Positions 31,550 to 41,878 of a DNA stretch of 64,000 nucleotides are shown here, one piece after another. The notes under the pieces are model-generated. The model was not told where the DNA came from. It was given only the letters and a program-made list of their open reading frames with translations, and made no database searches. Position 1 is the first letter of the stretch, and every line of letters starts with the position of its first letter. The DNA lies in the NCBI GenBank assembly GCA_003326195.1, contig LXQE01000151.1, positions 122,935 to 186,934 on the forward strand, given 5' to 3'. The DNA comes from Nostoc punctiforme NIES-2108 (GTDB lineage: Bacteria; Cyanobacteriota; Cyanobacteriia; Cyanobacteriales; Nostocaceae). Both the position numbers and the translations under genes were made by a program.

Positions 31550-33388
31550 ATGATTAAGACAAGTTACGAATTTGACCAATCTATCCTCGCCGCCGGATCT
31601 TCATTAAAGACTGATATTCTGCTACGTTTTCGTGCTGACATAGCTAAATCTCCTCGACGTAACCTTAACCTTTCGCTTGTAATTGACCGTTCTGGCTCTA
31701 TGGCAGGCGCTCCCTTGCATCACGCACTCAAAGCCGCTGAGTCTGTGGTAAATCAACTTGAGCCTGATGACATTCTCTCAGTAGTTGTTTACGACGATGA
31801 AGTGGATAGTGTTGTACTACCCCAAGCTGTGACTAACAAATCCACACTGAAAAATTCCATCCGCAAGGTGAGAGCAGGCGGTATTACCAACTTATCGGGG
31901 GGATGGCTCAAAGGATGCGAACACGTGAAAACGCGACTCGATCCCCAAAAAATCAACCGTGTTCTCCTGCTTACCGATGGTCACGCCAATATGGGCATTC
32001 AAGACCCCAAGATACTGACAGCGACAGCAGAGCAAAAAGCTGAGGAAGGCATTATCACAACTACGTTAGGCTTTGCTCAAGGTTTCAATGAAGACCTGCT
32101 GATTGGGATGGCAAGAGCCGCTACGGGCAACTTCTATTTCATTCAAAGCATCGACGAAGCAACTGAAGTGTTTAGTATTGAGCTAGACAGTCTCAGAGCA
32201 GTAGTGGGACAGAACCTGAAGGTGACACTTGAATTGGCTGATGGTGTCAGCCTGGTTGATACCTTAAGTCTGGCTAAAGTTACCCAAAATGACACTGGTC
32301 AAGCTGTCATCACCTTGGGAGAGCTTTATGAGGGAGAGGACAAACTTCTCGGTTTGAGTCTGGGGATATCAAGCGCTCAAGTTGGTGAGTTACCTGTGAT
32401 GAAGCTGCATTACAGCGCCGATGTTGTGCAAGATGACCGCATTCAAAGCGTGTCAGGTACAGTCGATGTCGTCACCAAAGTTGGCACTGTTGAGGAAGCA
32501 GCTTTTGCTGCTACAAGCCATATCATTCTGGAACTGAGTCGCCTTACCATTGGTAAGGCCAAAGAGACTGGGCTTAATCTCGCTGAACATGGCAAGCATC
32601 AGGAAGCTGAACAAATCCTGCGATTGCTTGTGAAAAATTTGCGGGATAAAGGCTTGAACGAGAATTTTGAAATTGCTGAAGAGATCGATCAGCTTGAGTA
32701 TTTCGCCAGTCGGATTGCTCAAAAAGCTCTAGGCAATGCCGGACGCAAAGAGATGCGAGATCAGACTTACCAGACGATGACGCGCAATCGCAGCGATTTG
32801 GTGGGTCGTGGTGTCACTGCTGGCGATGAAGTTTACGCCATGCCCATTGTGAATGAAGTCGGTTCAGGCGTTGAATTGCACTGCGTTCGTGAAGGGGGTA
32901 AACTGCGGGTCAAGGTCATGTCCGAAGGTTATGATTCAACCAAGAACATCCAGTTTCCCCGCGCCATTCGTGCAGAGGGGGCACGCTATGTCGTTGAAGG
33001 ATTGGAACTCTCAAGCGATCGCACTTTCTATCGGGTACGTGGTAAGATTACCCGTTTTGCTCAACCCGGTGAAACAGATATCTTTGTTGCCCCTAGACAA
33101 TCGTATCCAACTAACACAGGTAAAGCTTCCAAAGGACCTGCCAGTGCTGCCGATCTTCCTACAACTGACAGTGTAGGGGACAGCATTTTAGTTCAGTGTG
33201 TCAAAGATGGCAGCAAGCTACGGGCTAGGGTGGTTTCCGACGGATATGAACCAGATTGGAACATGCGTTTTCCGCGATCGGTGCGCGAAGAAGGAATGCT
33301 TTACGTCGTTGATGAAGTCAAAACCGCGCCAGATGGCAAGTCTTACATTGCCTGTGGTGAAATTAAGCGATTTGTCCAACCCACTTGA
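31550..33388 (+). CDS. VWA domain protein with duplicated C-terminal module
   Basis: MIDAS motif LVIDRSGSMAGAP, LLLTDGHANMGI; two about 63-aa repeats near the C-terminus. Confidence 0.88.
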   Translation: MIKTSYEFDQSILAAGSSLKTDILLRFRADIAKSPRRNLNLSLVIDRSGSMAGAPLHHALKAAESVVNQLEPDDILSVVVYDDEVDSVVLPQAVTNKSTLKNSIRKVRAGGITNLSGGWLKGCEHVKTRLDPQKINRVLLLTDGHANMGIQDPKILTATAEQKAEEGIITTTLGFAQGFNEDLLIGMARAATGNFYFIQSIDEATEVFSIELDSLRAVVGQNLKVTLELADGVSLVDTLSLAKVTQNDTGQAVITLGELYEGEDKLLGLSLGISSAQVGELPVMKLHYSADVVQDDRIQSVSGTVDVVTKVGTVEEAAFAATSHIILELSRLTIGKAKETGLNLAEHGKHQEAEQILRLLVKNLRDKGLNENFEIAEEIDQLEYFASRIAQKALGNAGRKEMRDQTYQTMTRNRSDLVGRGVTAGDEVYAMPIVNEVGSGVELHCVREGGKLRVKVMSEGYDSTKNIQFPRAIRAEGARYVVEGLELSSDRTFYRVRGKITRFAQPGETDIFVAPRQSYPTNTGKASKGPASAADLPTTDSVGDSILVQCVKDGSKLRARVVSDGYEPDWNMRFPRSVREEGMLYVVDEVKTAPDGKSYIACGEIKRFVQPT

Positions 33389-33543
33389 ATTGGAGAGCAG
33401 GGGAGCAGAGGAGAATAATTAATGCCTTATGCCCAATGCCCCATGCCCAATGCCCAATCCTTAAAATATGCCAAGTAAATATGCCATAGCCGACTGAGAC
33501 TGTCAGGATCAAAGAGTAAAGAGTAAAAGGCAATCTATTTTGA

Positions 33544-34635
<1,092 letters not shown>

Positions 34636-34819
34636 TTAGGAATTGGGAATTGGGCATGGGGCATTGGGCATGGGGCATTAGTAATTAAGTTTCTTCCCCA
34701 ATCCCTAATCCCCAGTACCCAGTCCCCAAATTGGGATTTGGGTCAAATGGTAAATACTCCGAAAATAAAACGGAATCTAGTATTTTTATTTAGCAAACCA
34801 GTGATATGAAGCACGTGTG

Positions 34820-34880
34820 AATTTGGATGCTTGGTGCGATGTCTACGACGGGCTACGCCTACGCTCAAAGCATCCAAATT
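34820..34880. repeat. Dispersed repeat flanked by 13-bp inverted arms upstream of pyk
   Basis: AATTTGGATGCTT (34820-34832) and AAGCATCCAAATT (34868-34880) flank the core GGTGCGATGTCTACGACGGGCTACGCCTACGCTCA. Confidence 0.65.
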
Positions 34881-34909
34881 TGCAGGTTACTCCTCAACCC
34901 CCAATCCCT

Positions 34910-36340
34910 ATGCGTCGAACCAAAATCATTTGTACTGTTGGCCCGGCTACATCTGCACCTGAAAAGCTGCAAGCCTTGGTAAAAGCTGGAATGAATGTGG
35001 CACGGCTGAATTTTTCCCACGGAGCTTATGAATTCCACGCCCAAACGGCTCACTATCTCAGGCAGATTAGTAGTGAGTTGCAAAAGCCGATCGCCATTAT
35101 GCAAGACCTGTGTGGCCCCAAAATTCGCTTGGGAACTTTACCACCGGAAGGCTTAAATTTAGAAGCTGGTACTGAAGTCACTTTTGTTTTGCAAGAAAAG
35201 GGTGAGAGTATTGACGAACTACCCTTGCCTTTGCCGACTTTGTTCGCAATGGTGCGACCTGGCGAACCGATTTTGATTAATGATGGTCGCGTCAAATTGA
35301 TAGTTACCGATCGCGATGCCGATCGCATTCGGGCACAGGTGAAAAATGGCGGGTTAATTTCTACGCACAAGGGAGTAAACCTGCCCCAAACTCCTTTACC
35401 TGTAAGTTCGATCACCGAAAAAGACTTGCTGGATTTGCGTTTTGGGATTCAGTTGGGTGTAGATTGGGTGGCGGTGTCCTTCGTGCGATCGCCACAAGAT
35501 TTAGAACCCGCCAGACGGATGATTGAAGCCGCCGGCGCTTCGATCCGCTTAATTGCCAAAATCGAAAGATCGGAGGCAGTAGAAAACTTTGACTCCATTC
35601 TGAAAGTTGCCGACGCGATTATGATTGCCCGTGGCGATTTAGGGGTGGAAGTGCCAATTCATGAAGTACCCCTAATTCAAAAAGATATTATTCGCCGTTG
35701 CAATCGTGCTGGCAAGCCGGTGATTACAGCCACCCAAATGCTAGAGTCGATGATTAGCGCCCCCGATCCCACCCGCGCCGAAGCAACGGATGTTGCTAAC
35801 TCGATCTTGGATGGAACAGATGCGGTAATGCTTTCTGGTGAAACAGCTGTCGGACAATATCCCGTCGCCGCCGTCCAGATGATGCACAACATCGCCGTGC
35901 GGACAGAACAAGCTCTCGATGAGGGTAGCAAACACGCTTGGTGTCATGAAGCAGGCAGTCTCAGCGTTACCGAATCTGTGGCAGAATCCGTCTGTCGCAT
36001 CGCTTATGAAACTGGCTCACGGGCAATTCTTTGTAACACTTCATCAGGAAGTACGGCGAGAATGGTGTCTAAATATCGGCCGACTTCTCCCATTATTGCC
36101 CTCACCTCCGACATCACCGCTTATCGCCAGCTAGCACTTTCTTGGGGTGTGGAAGCTTTGCTGATTCCACCAGTCCACAATGCCGAAGAGATGTTTACCA
36201 ATGTAGTGAACACAGTTGTAGACATGGGTCTAGCAAACAAGGGCGATAAAGTAGTTATTACCTCTGGGGTTCCAATTGGTAAATCAGGCACAACTAGTTT
36301 AATCAAAGTGCATTCCATTGGACAGCCAATTTCGGCATAA
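34910..36340 (+). CDS. pyk: Pyruvate kinase
   Basis: MRRTKIICTVGPATSAPEKLQALVKAGMNVARLNFSHGAYEFH, VAVSFVRSPQDL, MIARGDLGVEVP, TATQMLESMI. Track start 34817 adds 31 aa encoded by the repeat region. Confidence 0.95.
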   Translation: MRRTKIICTVGPATSAPEKLQALVKAGMNVARLNFSHGAYEFHAQTAHYLRQISSELQKPIAIMQDLCGPKIRLGTLPPEGLNLEAGTEVTFVLQEKGESIDELPLPLPTLFAMVRPGEPILINDGRVKLIVTDRDADRIRAQVKNGGLISTHKGVNLPQTPLPVSSITEKDLLDLRFGIQLGVDWVAVSFVRSPQDLEPARRMIEAAGASIRLIAKIERSEAVENFDSILKVADAIMIARGDLGVEVPIHEVPLIQKDIIRRCNRAGKPVITATQMLESMISAPDPTRAEATDVANSILDGTDAVMLSGETAVGQYPVAAVQMMHNIAVRTEQALDEGSKHAWCHEAGSLSVTESVAESVCRIAYETGSRAILCNTSSGSTARMVSKYRPTSPIIALTSDITAYRQLALSWGVEALLIPPVHNAEEMFTNVVNTVVDMGLANKGDKVVITSGVPIGKSGTTSLIKVHSIGQPISA

Positions 36341-36490
36341 GCCACTTAGAATAAGGCTGTGGCTCAAGATAGTAAGCAAAATTGGGCAATCATTAAGAAA
36401 AATTGCCAGAATCAGAATTGAAGGAACTGGAGACTGGGGACTGGTGATTGGGGAGACAAGGAAATAAATAACTCTTAACTTCTCACTCAG

Positions 36491-36540
36491 CACGGGCTAA
36501 ACCTTAGCTATCCGCTAACAGCACTCAGCACTCAGAACTA
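36491..36540. repeat. Small dispersed repeat, copy 1
   Basis: CACGGGCTAAACCTTAGCTATCCGCTAACAGCACTCAGCACTCAGAACT; a related copy lies at 58150-58198. Confidence 0.55.
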
Positions 36541-36588
36541 ATTTGGTGGGGAATAAGTAAATCCTAAACAAACATCACGGAGTATTTT

Positions 36589-37593
36589 ATGTCTAAGAAT
36601 TTACTAGAACAATTGCGGAAAATGACTGTTGTGGTCGCGGATACGGGGGATATCCAGGCAATTGAAAAGTTCAAACCTCAAGATGCCACCACCAATCCTT
36701 CTCTGATTACTGCTGCGGCGCAAATGTCAGGATATCAGGGAATTGTTGATCATACTTTACTCCAGGCAAAAAAAGATGCCGGAGCCGGAGCCAACCAAGC
36801 ACAGATAGTTTCTCTAGCTTTTGACCGTTTGGCAGTTGCCTTTGGATTAAAGATTTTGCAAATCATTCCCGGTCGCGTGTCTACGGAAGTGGATGCTCGC
36901 TTGTCCTACGATACCGAAGCTACCCTGACTAAGGCACGGGAATTAATTGCTCAGTATAAAGCTGCTGGAGTTGGCCGCGATCGCGTTTTAATTAAAATTG
37001 CCAGCACCTGGGAAGGCATTCGCGCTGCGGAAATTCTCGAAAAAGAAGGTATTCACTGTAACCTGACCTTGTTATTTGGTCTTCACCAAGCGATCGCTTG
37101 TGCAGAAGCTGGCGTCACTTTAATTTCTCCCTTCGTTGGCCGGATTCTTGACTGGTACAAAAAAGATACCGGACGCGATAGCTACCCAGCAGCTGAAGAT
37201 CCAGGTGTTTTGTCTGTCACCCAAATCTACAACTATTACAAGAAATTTGGCTACAAAACCGAAGTTATGGGAGCTAGTTTCCGTAACCTTGGTGAAATTA
37301 CTGAACTTGCAGGTAGTGACTTGCTGACCATTTCGCCGTCGCTTTTGGCTGAATTGCAAGCAACCGTTGGAGAACTGCCACGCAAACTTGACCCTGCGAA
37401 GGTCGCAAGCTTGGAAATCGAAAAGATATCCATTGACAAAGCTAGCTATGACAAGATGCACGCTGCTGACCGTATGGCAACTGACAAACTAGACGAAGGT
37501 ATTAAAGGTTTCACCAAGGCGCTAGAAGACCTTGAAAAACTTTTGGCAGACCGACTCGTTCGCCTGGAAGGAGAGGTAGTGGCAACCCATTAG
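36589..37593 (+). CDS. tal: Transaldolase
   Basis: [58 protein letters not shown]. Confidence 0.95.
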   Translation: MSKNLLEQLRKMTVVVADTGDIQAIEKFKPQDATTNPSLITAAAQMSGYQGIVDHTLLQAKKDAGAGANQAQIVSLAFDRLAVAFGLKILQIIPGRVSTEVDARLSYDTEATLTKARELIAQYKAAGVGRDRVLIKIASTWEGIRAAEILEKEGIHCNLTLLFGLHQAIACAEAGVTLISPFVGRILDWYKKDTGRDSYPAAEDPGVLSVTQIYNYYKKFGYKTEVMGASFRNLGEITELAGSDLLTISPSLLAELQATVGELPRKLDPAKVASLEIEKISIDKASYDKMHAADRMATDKLDEGIKGFTKALEDLEKLLADRLVRLEGEVVATH

Positions 37594-37628
37594 GGACTTC
37601 CAATTAAAAAACATCTAAAGTAGGTAGT

Positions 37629-37656
37629 ATGCGTTACGGCTTGAGCCGTAACGCAT
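37629..37656. terminator. Hairpin terminator between tal (+) and tRNA-Thr (-)
   Basis: ATGCGTTACGGC-TTGA-GCCGTAACGCAT, perfect 12-bp stem and 4-nt loop, followed by TTTTA. Confidence 0.8.
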
Positions 37657-37665
37657 TTTAATAAA

Positions 37666-37737
37666 AGCCAGCAGCGGGATTTGAACTCGCGACCTTCCGA
37701 TTACAAGTCGGATGCACTACCACTGTGCTATGCTGGC
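37666..37737 (-). tRNA. tRNA-Thr (anticodon TGT)
   Basis: Reverse strand GCCAGCATAGCACAGTGGTAGTGCATCCGACTTGTAATCGGAAGGTCGCGAGTTCAAATCCCGCTGCTGGCT folds as a cloverleaf; anticodon loop CTTGTAA. Confidence 0.95.
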
Positions 37738-38103
37738 AAGTTTGACGATTACTCTTAATTAGCAACCACGATTTATTATTGTACCATAATCCATTTATTT
37801 GTCTAGCTGTTAATTCTAAAAAATATCTACTTCATCAGAAATTAGGCTAAAAGACCAGAAATTTTCGCAATATCGCTGCTTTTGTACGCCTAGATGGTTG
37901 TTCTGGCGTTTCCATTGTGATGAACCAGAAACAATCAGGGATTCTGAATCACTGATACAGTTGATAAATTAATATTCATCGCAAAAGCTAACTCAAATCC
38001 TGAGCTGAACCCAAAAATATCTGGTCAGTTTTAAAACTATATTTTCTTGGCACGGCTGAATAAAGGAACAGAAATATATAATTATTTTTTACAGATTATA
38101 AGC

Positions 38104-39024
38104 ATGGCAGCATTGCTCGGACGAGATTTATTAAGTCTAGCGGACATCAGTTCTACGGAACTTCAAGAACTCCTGCAATTGGCAACTCAACTTAAATCAC
38201 AGCAGTTGAAGTTGCAGTGTAATAAAGTTTTGGGGTTGTTGTTCTCCAAAGCTTCAACTCGTACACGGGTCAGTTTTACTGTGGCGATGTACCAACTGGG
38301 TGGACAGGTAATTGATCTTAACCCTAATGTCACTCAAGTTAGTCGCGGGGAACCTTTGCAGGATACAGCGCGGGTGTTAGATCGATATCTGGATATTTTG
38401 GCAATTCGCACTTTTGCCCAGCAGGATTTGGAAACTTTTGCGGAATATGCCAAGATTCCAGTGATTAACGCACTTACTGATGCAGAACATCCTTGTCAGG
38501 TCTTAGCTGATTTATTGACGATTCAAGAAAGCTTTGGCACTCTTGCTGAGTTAACTTTAACCTACGTAGGTGATGGGAATAATGTTGCTAATTCTTTGAT
38601 GTTGGGCTGTGCTTTGGTGGGGATGAATGTTCGAATTGCTACTCCTAAAGGATATGAGCCAGATTCTCAGATTGTAGAGCAAGCAAGAGCGATCGCTAAT
38701 CACAAAACTGAAGTCCTCCTCACTCACGATCCAGAATTAGCTGCTAAGGGAGCTGCTGTACTTTACACTGATGTTTGGGCGAGTATGGGGCAAGAGGCAG
38801 AAGCTGATAATCGGATGCCAATTTTCCAGCCTTATCAAATTTCGGATCAGATGTTAAGCCTTGCTGATCCAGAGGCAATTGTTTTACACTGCTTACCAGC
38901 CCATCGTGGTGAAGAAATTACCGAAGCTGTTATTGAAGGTTCTCAATCACGAGTTTGGGAACAGGCAGAAAATCGTCTCCACGCTCAAAAAGCTTTACTT
39001 GCAAGTCTTTTAGGGGCAGAGTAA
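38104..39024 (+). CDS. argF: Ornithine carbamoyltransferase
   Basis: SKASTRTRVSFTVAMYQLGG, DAEHPCQVLADLLT, HCLPAHRGEEI. Start placed at MAALLGRDLLSLADIS; the track start 38047 is probably too long. Confidence 0.94.
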   Translation: MAALLGRDLLSLADISSTELQELLQLATQLKSQQLKLQCNKVLGLLFSKASTRTRVSFTVAMYQLGGQVIDLNPNVTQVSRGEPLQDTARVLDRYLDILAIRTFAQQDLETFAEYAKIPVINALTDAEHPCQVLADLLTIQESFGTLAELTLTYVGDGNNVANSLMLGCALVGMNVRIATPKGYEPDSQIVEQARAIANHKTEVLLTHDPELAAKGAAVLYTDVWASMGQEAEADNRMPIFQPYQISDQMLSLADPEAIVLHCLPAHRGEEITEAVIEGSQSRVWEQAENRLHAQKALLASLLGAE

Positions 39025-39188
39025 GGGAATAGGGCCCAGGGGATAGGGTATAGTTTTCTTCCTTGTAACCTCTAACCTGTAACCTGTACCCTGTTATATT
39101 CTTATTTGTCAAAAGGCAAAAGAGAAGAAAATAATTTTACTTTTGCCTTTCATATTTTTACTTTTCTCTTGTTATGGGGAGTTTTTTG

Positions 39189-39204
39189 TAGTACTAATGT
39201 TCTA
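39189..39204. promoter_or_regulatory. Probable LexA (SOS) box upstream of lexA
   Basis: TAGTACTAATGTTCTA, matching the known cyanobacterial LexA-box form (RGTACNNNDGTWCB), 30 bp upstream of the proposed lexA start. Confidence 0.75.
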
Positions 39205-39234
39205 GAGACATTTATAATTACTTCCTGCAAATTT

Positions 39235-39840
39235 ATGGAACGTCTAACGGAAGCTCAACAAGAACTTTACGAATGGTTAGCAGAATACATCCGATCGCAC
39301 CAGCATTCGCCTTCAATTAGGCAAATGATGCAAGCGATGAACCTGAAGTCACCAGCACCAATTCAAAGCCGTTTAGAACATTTACGGACTAAGGGATATA
39401 TAGAATGGACTGAAGGACAAGCGCGAACGATTCGGATTTTGCGTCCTGTGAAGCAAGGTGTACCAATTTTGGGCACGATCGCTGCTGGTGGTTTAATAGA
39501 ACCGTTTACTGATGCTGTAGATCATTTAGACTTTTCTAATTTCGATTTACCTCCCCAAACCTATGCTTTGCGCGTAGCTGGCGATAGCATGATTGAAGAT
39601 TTAATTGCTGATGGCGATGTGGTATTTTTGCGTCCAGTAGCAGAACCAAATCATTTAAAAAATGGCACCATCGTCGCCGCCAGAGTTGATGGATTTGGTA
39701 CGACATTAAAACGTTTTTATCGCCAAGGCGATCGCGTTACTCTCAAACCAGCAAATCCTAAGTATAATCCCATTGAAGTCATGGCTCAACAAGTGCAGGT
39801 ACAAGGTTCACTGATTGGTGTTTGGCGCGGTTACAACTGA
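39235..39840 (+). CDS. lexA: LexA repressor
   Basis: MERLTEAQQELYEWLAEYIRSHQHSPSIRQMMQAMNLKSPAPIQSRLEHLRTKGYIEW...LRVAGDSMIEDLIADGDVVFLRP. Track start 39106 would put the LexA box inside the gene. Confidence 0.94.
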   Translation: MERLTEAQQELYEWLAEYIRSHQHSPSIRQMMQAMNLKSPAPIQSRLEHLRTKGYIEWTEGQARTIRILRPVKQGVPILGTIAAGGLIEPFTDAVDHLDFSNFDLPPQTYALRVAGDSMIEDLIADGDVVFLRPVAEPNHLKNGTIVAARVDGFGTTLKRFYRQGDRVTLKPANPKYNPIEVMAQQVQVQGSLIGVWRGYN

Positions 39841-39911
39841 GTAATAGGGAATAGGGAGTGAGGAGTGGAGAATGAGGATTGGGAAAGATAAGTACCAATA
39901 ACCAATGACAA

Positions 39912-41396
39912 ATGAATATGTACCTGACGAAAAATTCAGTGCAGCAACTGCCCACTTTCCGGTTGAAATTACCAATTGCAAGGGAAAGTAAGGGCAGTTA
40001 TTACACGCAACCATTACCAGGATGCCCAAGAATGCCTGTGTCTCTGCAATTGCGGCAATATCAGCGACAAGCGATCGCTAGCTGGTTTACCAACAATGGC
40101 AGAGGGACGCTGAAAATGGCTACTGGTAGTGGTAAAACAATTACCGCACTAGCGATCGCTTGTGAATTATATCAGCAGATTAATTTACAAGTTCTGGTGG
40201 TGGTGTGTCCCTACCGCCATCTCGTCACCCAATGGGCGCGAGAATGCGAAAAATTTAATTTGCAACCCATTTTAGCTTTCGAGAATTTACGCACTTGGCA
40301 AAGTCAACTTTCTACCCAAATTTATAATCTGCGTTCTGGTTCTCAAAGGTTTGTCACGGTTATCACTACGAACTCAACTTTAATTGGAGATGGCTTTCAG
40401 TCTCAACTCAAATATTTTCCCGCCAAAACTTTAATTATTGGTGATGAGGCGCATAATTTAGGCGCACCTAAGTTAGAGGAAAGTTTGCCGCGCAGTGTTG
40501 GGTTGAGACTAGCTTTATCTGCCACACCGGAGAGATATTTTGATGATTTTGGGACGCAATCTTTATTTGATTATTTTGGCCCAGTTCTTCAGCCAGAGTT
40601 TACTTTGAGGGATGCGATCGCTCAAGGTGCTTTGGTACATTATCTTTATTATCCGGTGTTGGTAGAGTTAACTGAAGCAGAAAGTATTGCCTATTTAAAG
40701 CTAACTAAAAGAATTGGGCGATCGCTACTTTACCGAGATAGAGAAAATGGACAAGTAGGAAGTTTCGAAGACAATGAAGATTTAAAGCCGTTGTTGATGC
40801 AAAGGGCAAGATTAATTGGTGCGGCGGAAAATAAATTAAATGCTTTGCGAGATTTAATGATTACTCGCCGCGAAACTAGTCACACTCTTTTTTATTGTAG
40901 TGATGGTTCCCAAGATGCGGGACAACGTTCTTCTCTACGCCAACTTAAGGCTGTTGCTAAAATTCTCGGAGTGGATTTAGGGTATAAGGTAAGCACCTAT
41001 ACGGCTCAAACAACTTTACAAGAAAGGGAAATTTTACGGCATCAATTTGAAAGTGGGGAATTGCAAGGTTTAGTTGCAATTCGTTGTTTAGATGAAGGTG
41101 TTGATATTCCAGCAATTCAAACTGCGGTGATTTTATCGAGTTCTGGTAATCCTCGCCAATTCATTCAACGACGGGGGCGAGTTTTACGTCCTCATCCTGC
41201 TAAGGAACGCGCAACAATATTTGACATGATTGTTTTGCCACCAGATTTAGATAGAGAAACTATAGAAGTTGAGCGCAATCTGTTAAAAAAGGAATTGCGT
41301 CGCTTTGTAGAGTTCGCTGATTTAGCTGATAATGCAGGGGAAGCAAGAATGAAGTTACTTGATTTACAAAAGCGCTATGGTTTATTAGATATTTGA
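39912..41396 (+). CDS. SF2 DEAD/DEAH helicase resembling the Dnd (phosphorothioation) system restriction enzyme family
   Basis: LQLRQYQRQAIASWFTNNGRGTLKMATGSGKTITALAIA (Walker A), IGDEAHNLG, LALSATPERYFDDFGT, LDEGVDIPAIQTAVILSSSGNPRQFIQRRGRVLR; adjacent to dnd genes. Confidence 0.85.
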   Translation: MNMYLTKNSVQQLPTFRLKLPIARESKGSYYTQPLPGCPRMPVSLQLRQYQRQAIASWFTNNGRGTLKMATGSGKTITALAIACELYQQINLQVLVVVCPYRHLVTQWARECEKFNLQPILAFENLRTWQSQLSTQIYNLRSGSQRFVTVITTNSTLIGDGFQSQLKYFPAKTLIIGDEAHNLGAPKLEESLPRSVGLRLALSATPERYFDDFGTQSLFDYFGPVLQPEFTLRDAIAQGALVHYLYYPVLVELTEAESIAYLKLTKRIGRSLLYRDRENGQVGSFEDNEDLKPLLMQRARLIGAAENKLNALRDLMITRRETSHTLFYCSDGSQDAGQRSSLRQLKAVAKILGVDLGYKVSTYTAQTTLQEREILRHQFESGELQGLVAIRCLDEGVDIPAIQTAVILSSSGNPRQFIQRRGRVLRPHPAKERATIFDMIVLPPDLDRETIEVERNLLKKELRRFVEFADLADNAGEARMKLLDLQKRYGLLDI

Positions 41397-41465
41397 TCAG
41401 CAATTGTAAAATTTTTCGAGTTTTGAAAAAAGAAGCATTAAGTATGAAATAATAAAATTATGAGT

Positions 41466-41524
41466 TAGATGATAATGGGATGTAAGTGGCTTTAAAAATT
41501 TTACTTACATCCCATTATCATCTA
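41466..41524. promoter_or_regulatory. 22-bp perfect inverted repeat, 15-nt loop
   Basis: TAGATGATAATGGGATGTAAGT - GGCTTTAAAAATTTT - ACTTACATCCCATTATCATCTA. Confidence 0.75.
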
Positions 41525-41704
41525 GATTGCTAATACTAATAATAACAGAAGAGAATTCAATAATAAAGTCTTTTTTCAAAGAAAATTATAAATTTGAAAA
41601 ATAGTTTTGGCAAAATTAAAGATAACGCTAACAGTGGCTTTACGGAGGTAAATGCAGTACTAGAGAAAGTTAAAATATAGAAAAACTATATTTTTACACT
41701 GAAG

Positions 41705-41878
41705 ATGTCACAAGAGGCGAATATTGATGATGTACAGGAGCCAATAACCAGCGCACCGCCGGAAGTACGGCAAATTATTGAGCGGGTATGGAAGCTGGAG
41801 AAAGGCAGGCTAGATAAGAAGATTAACAGCCATATAAATGATAATATTTTGGACATTATTAAGGAAGAGGTGCGATGA
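41705..41878 (+). CDS. Small protein (57 aa) translationally coupled to the SMC-like ATPase
   Basis: Not in ORF track. MSQEANIDDVQEPITSAPPEVRQIIERVWKLEKGRLDKKINSHINDNILDIIKEEVR; its stop overlaps the downstream start as ATGA at 41875-41878. Confidence 0.75.
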   Translation: MSQEANIDDVQEPITSAPPEVRQIIERVWKLEKGRLDKKINSHINDNILDIIKEEVR

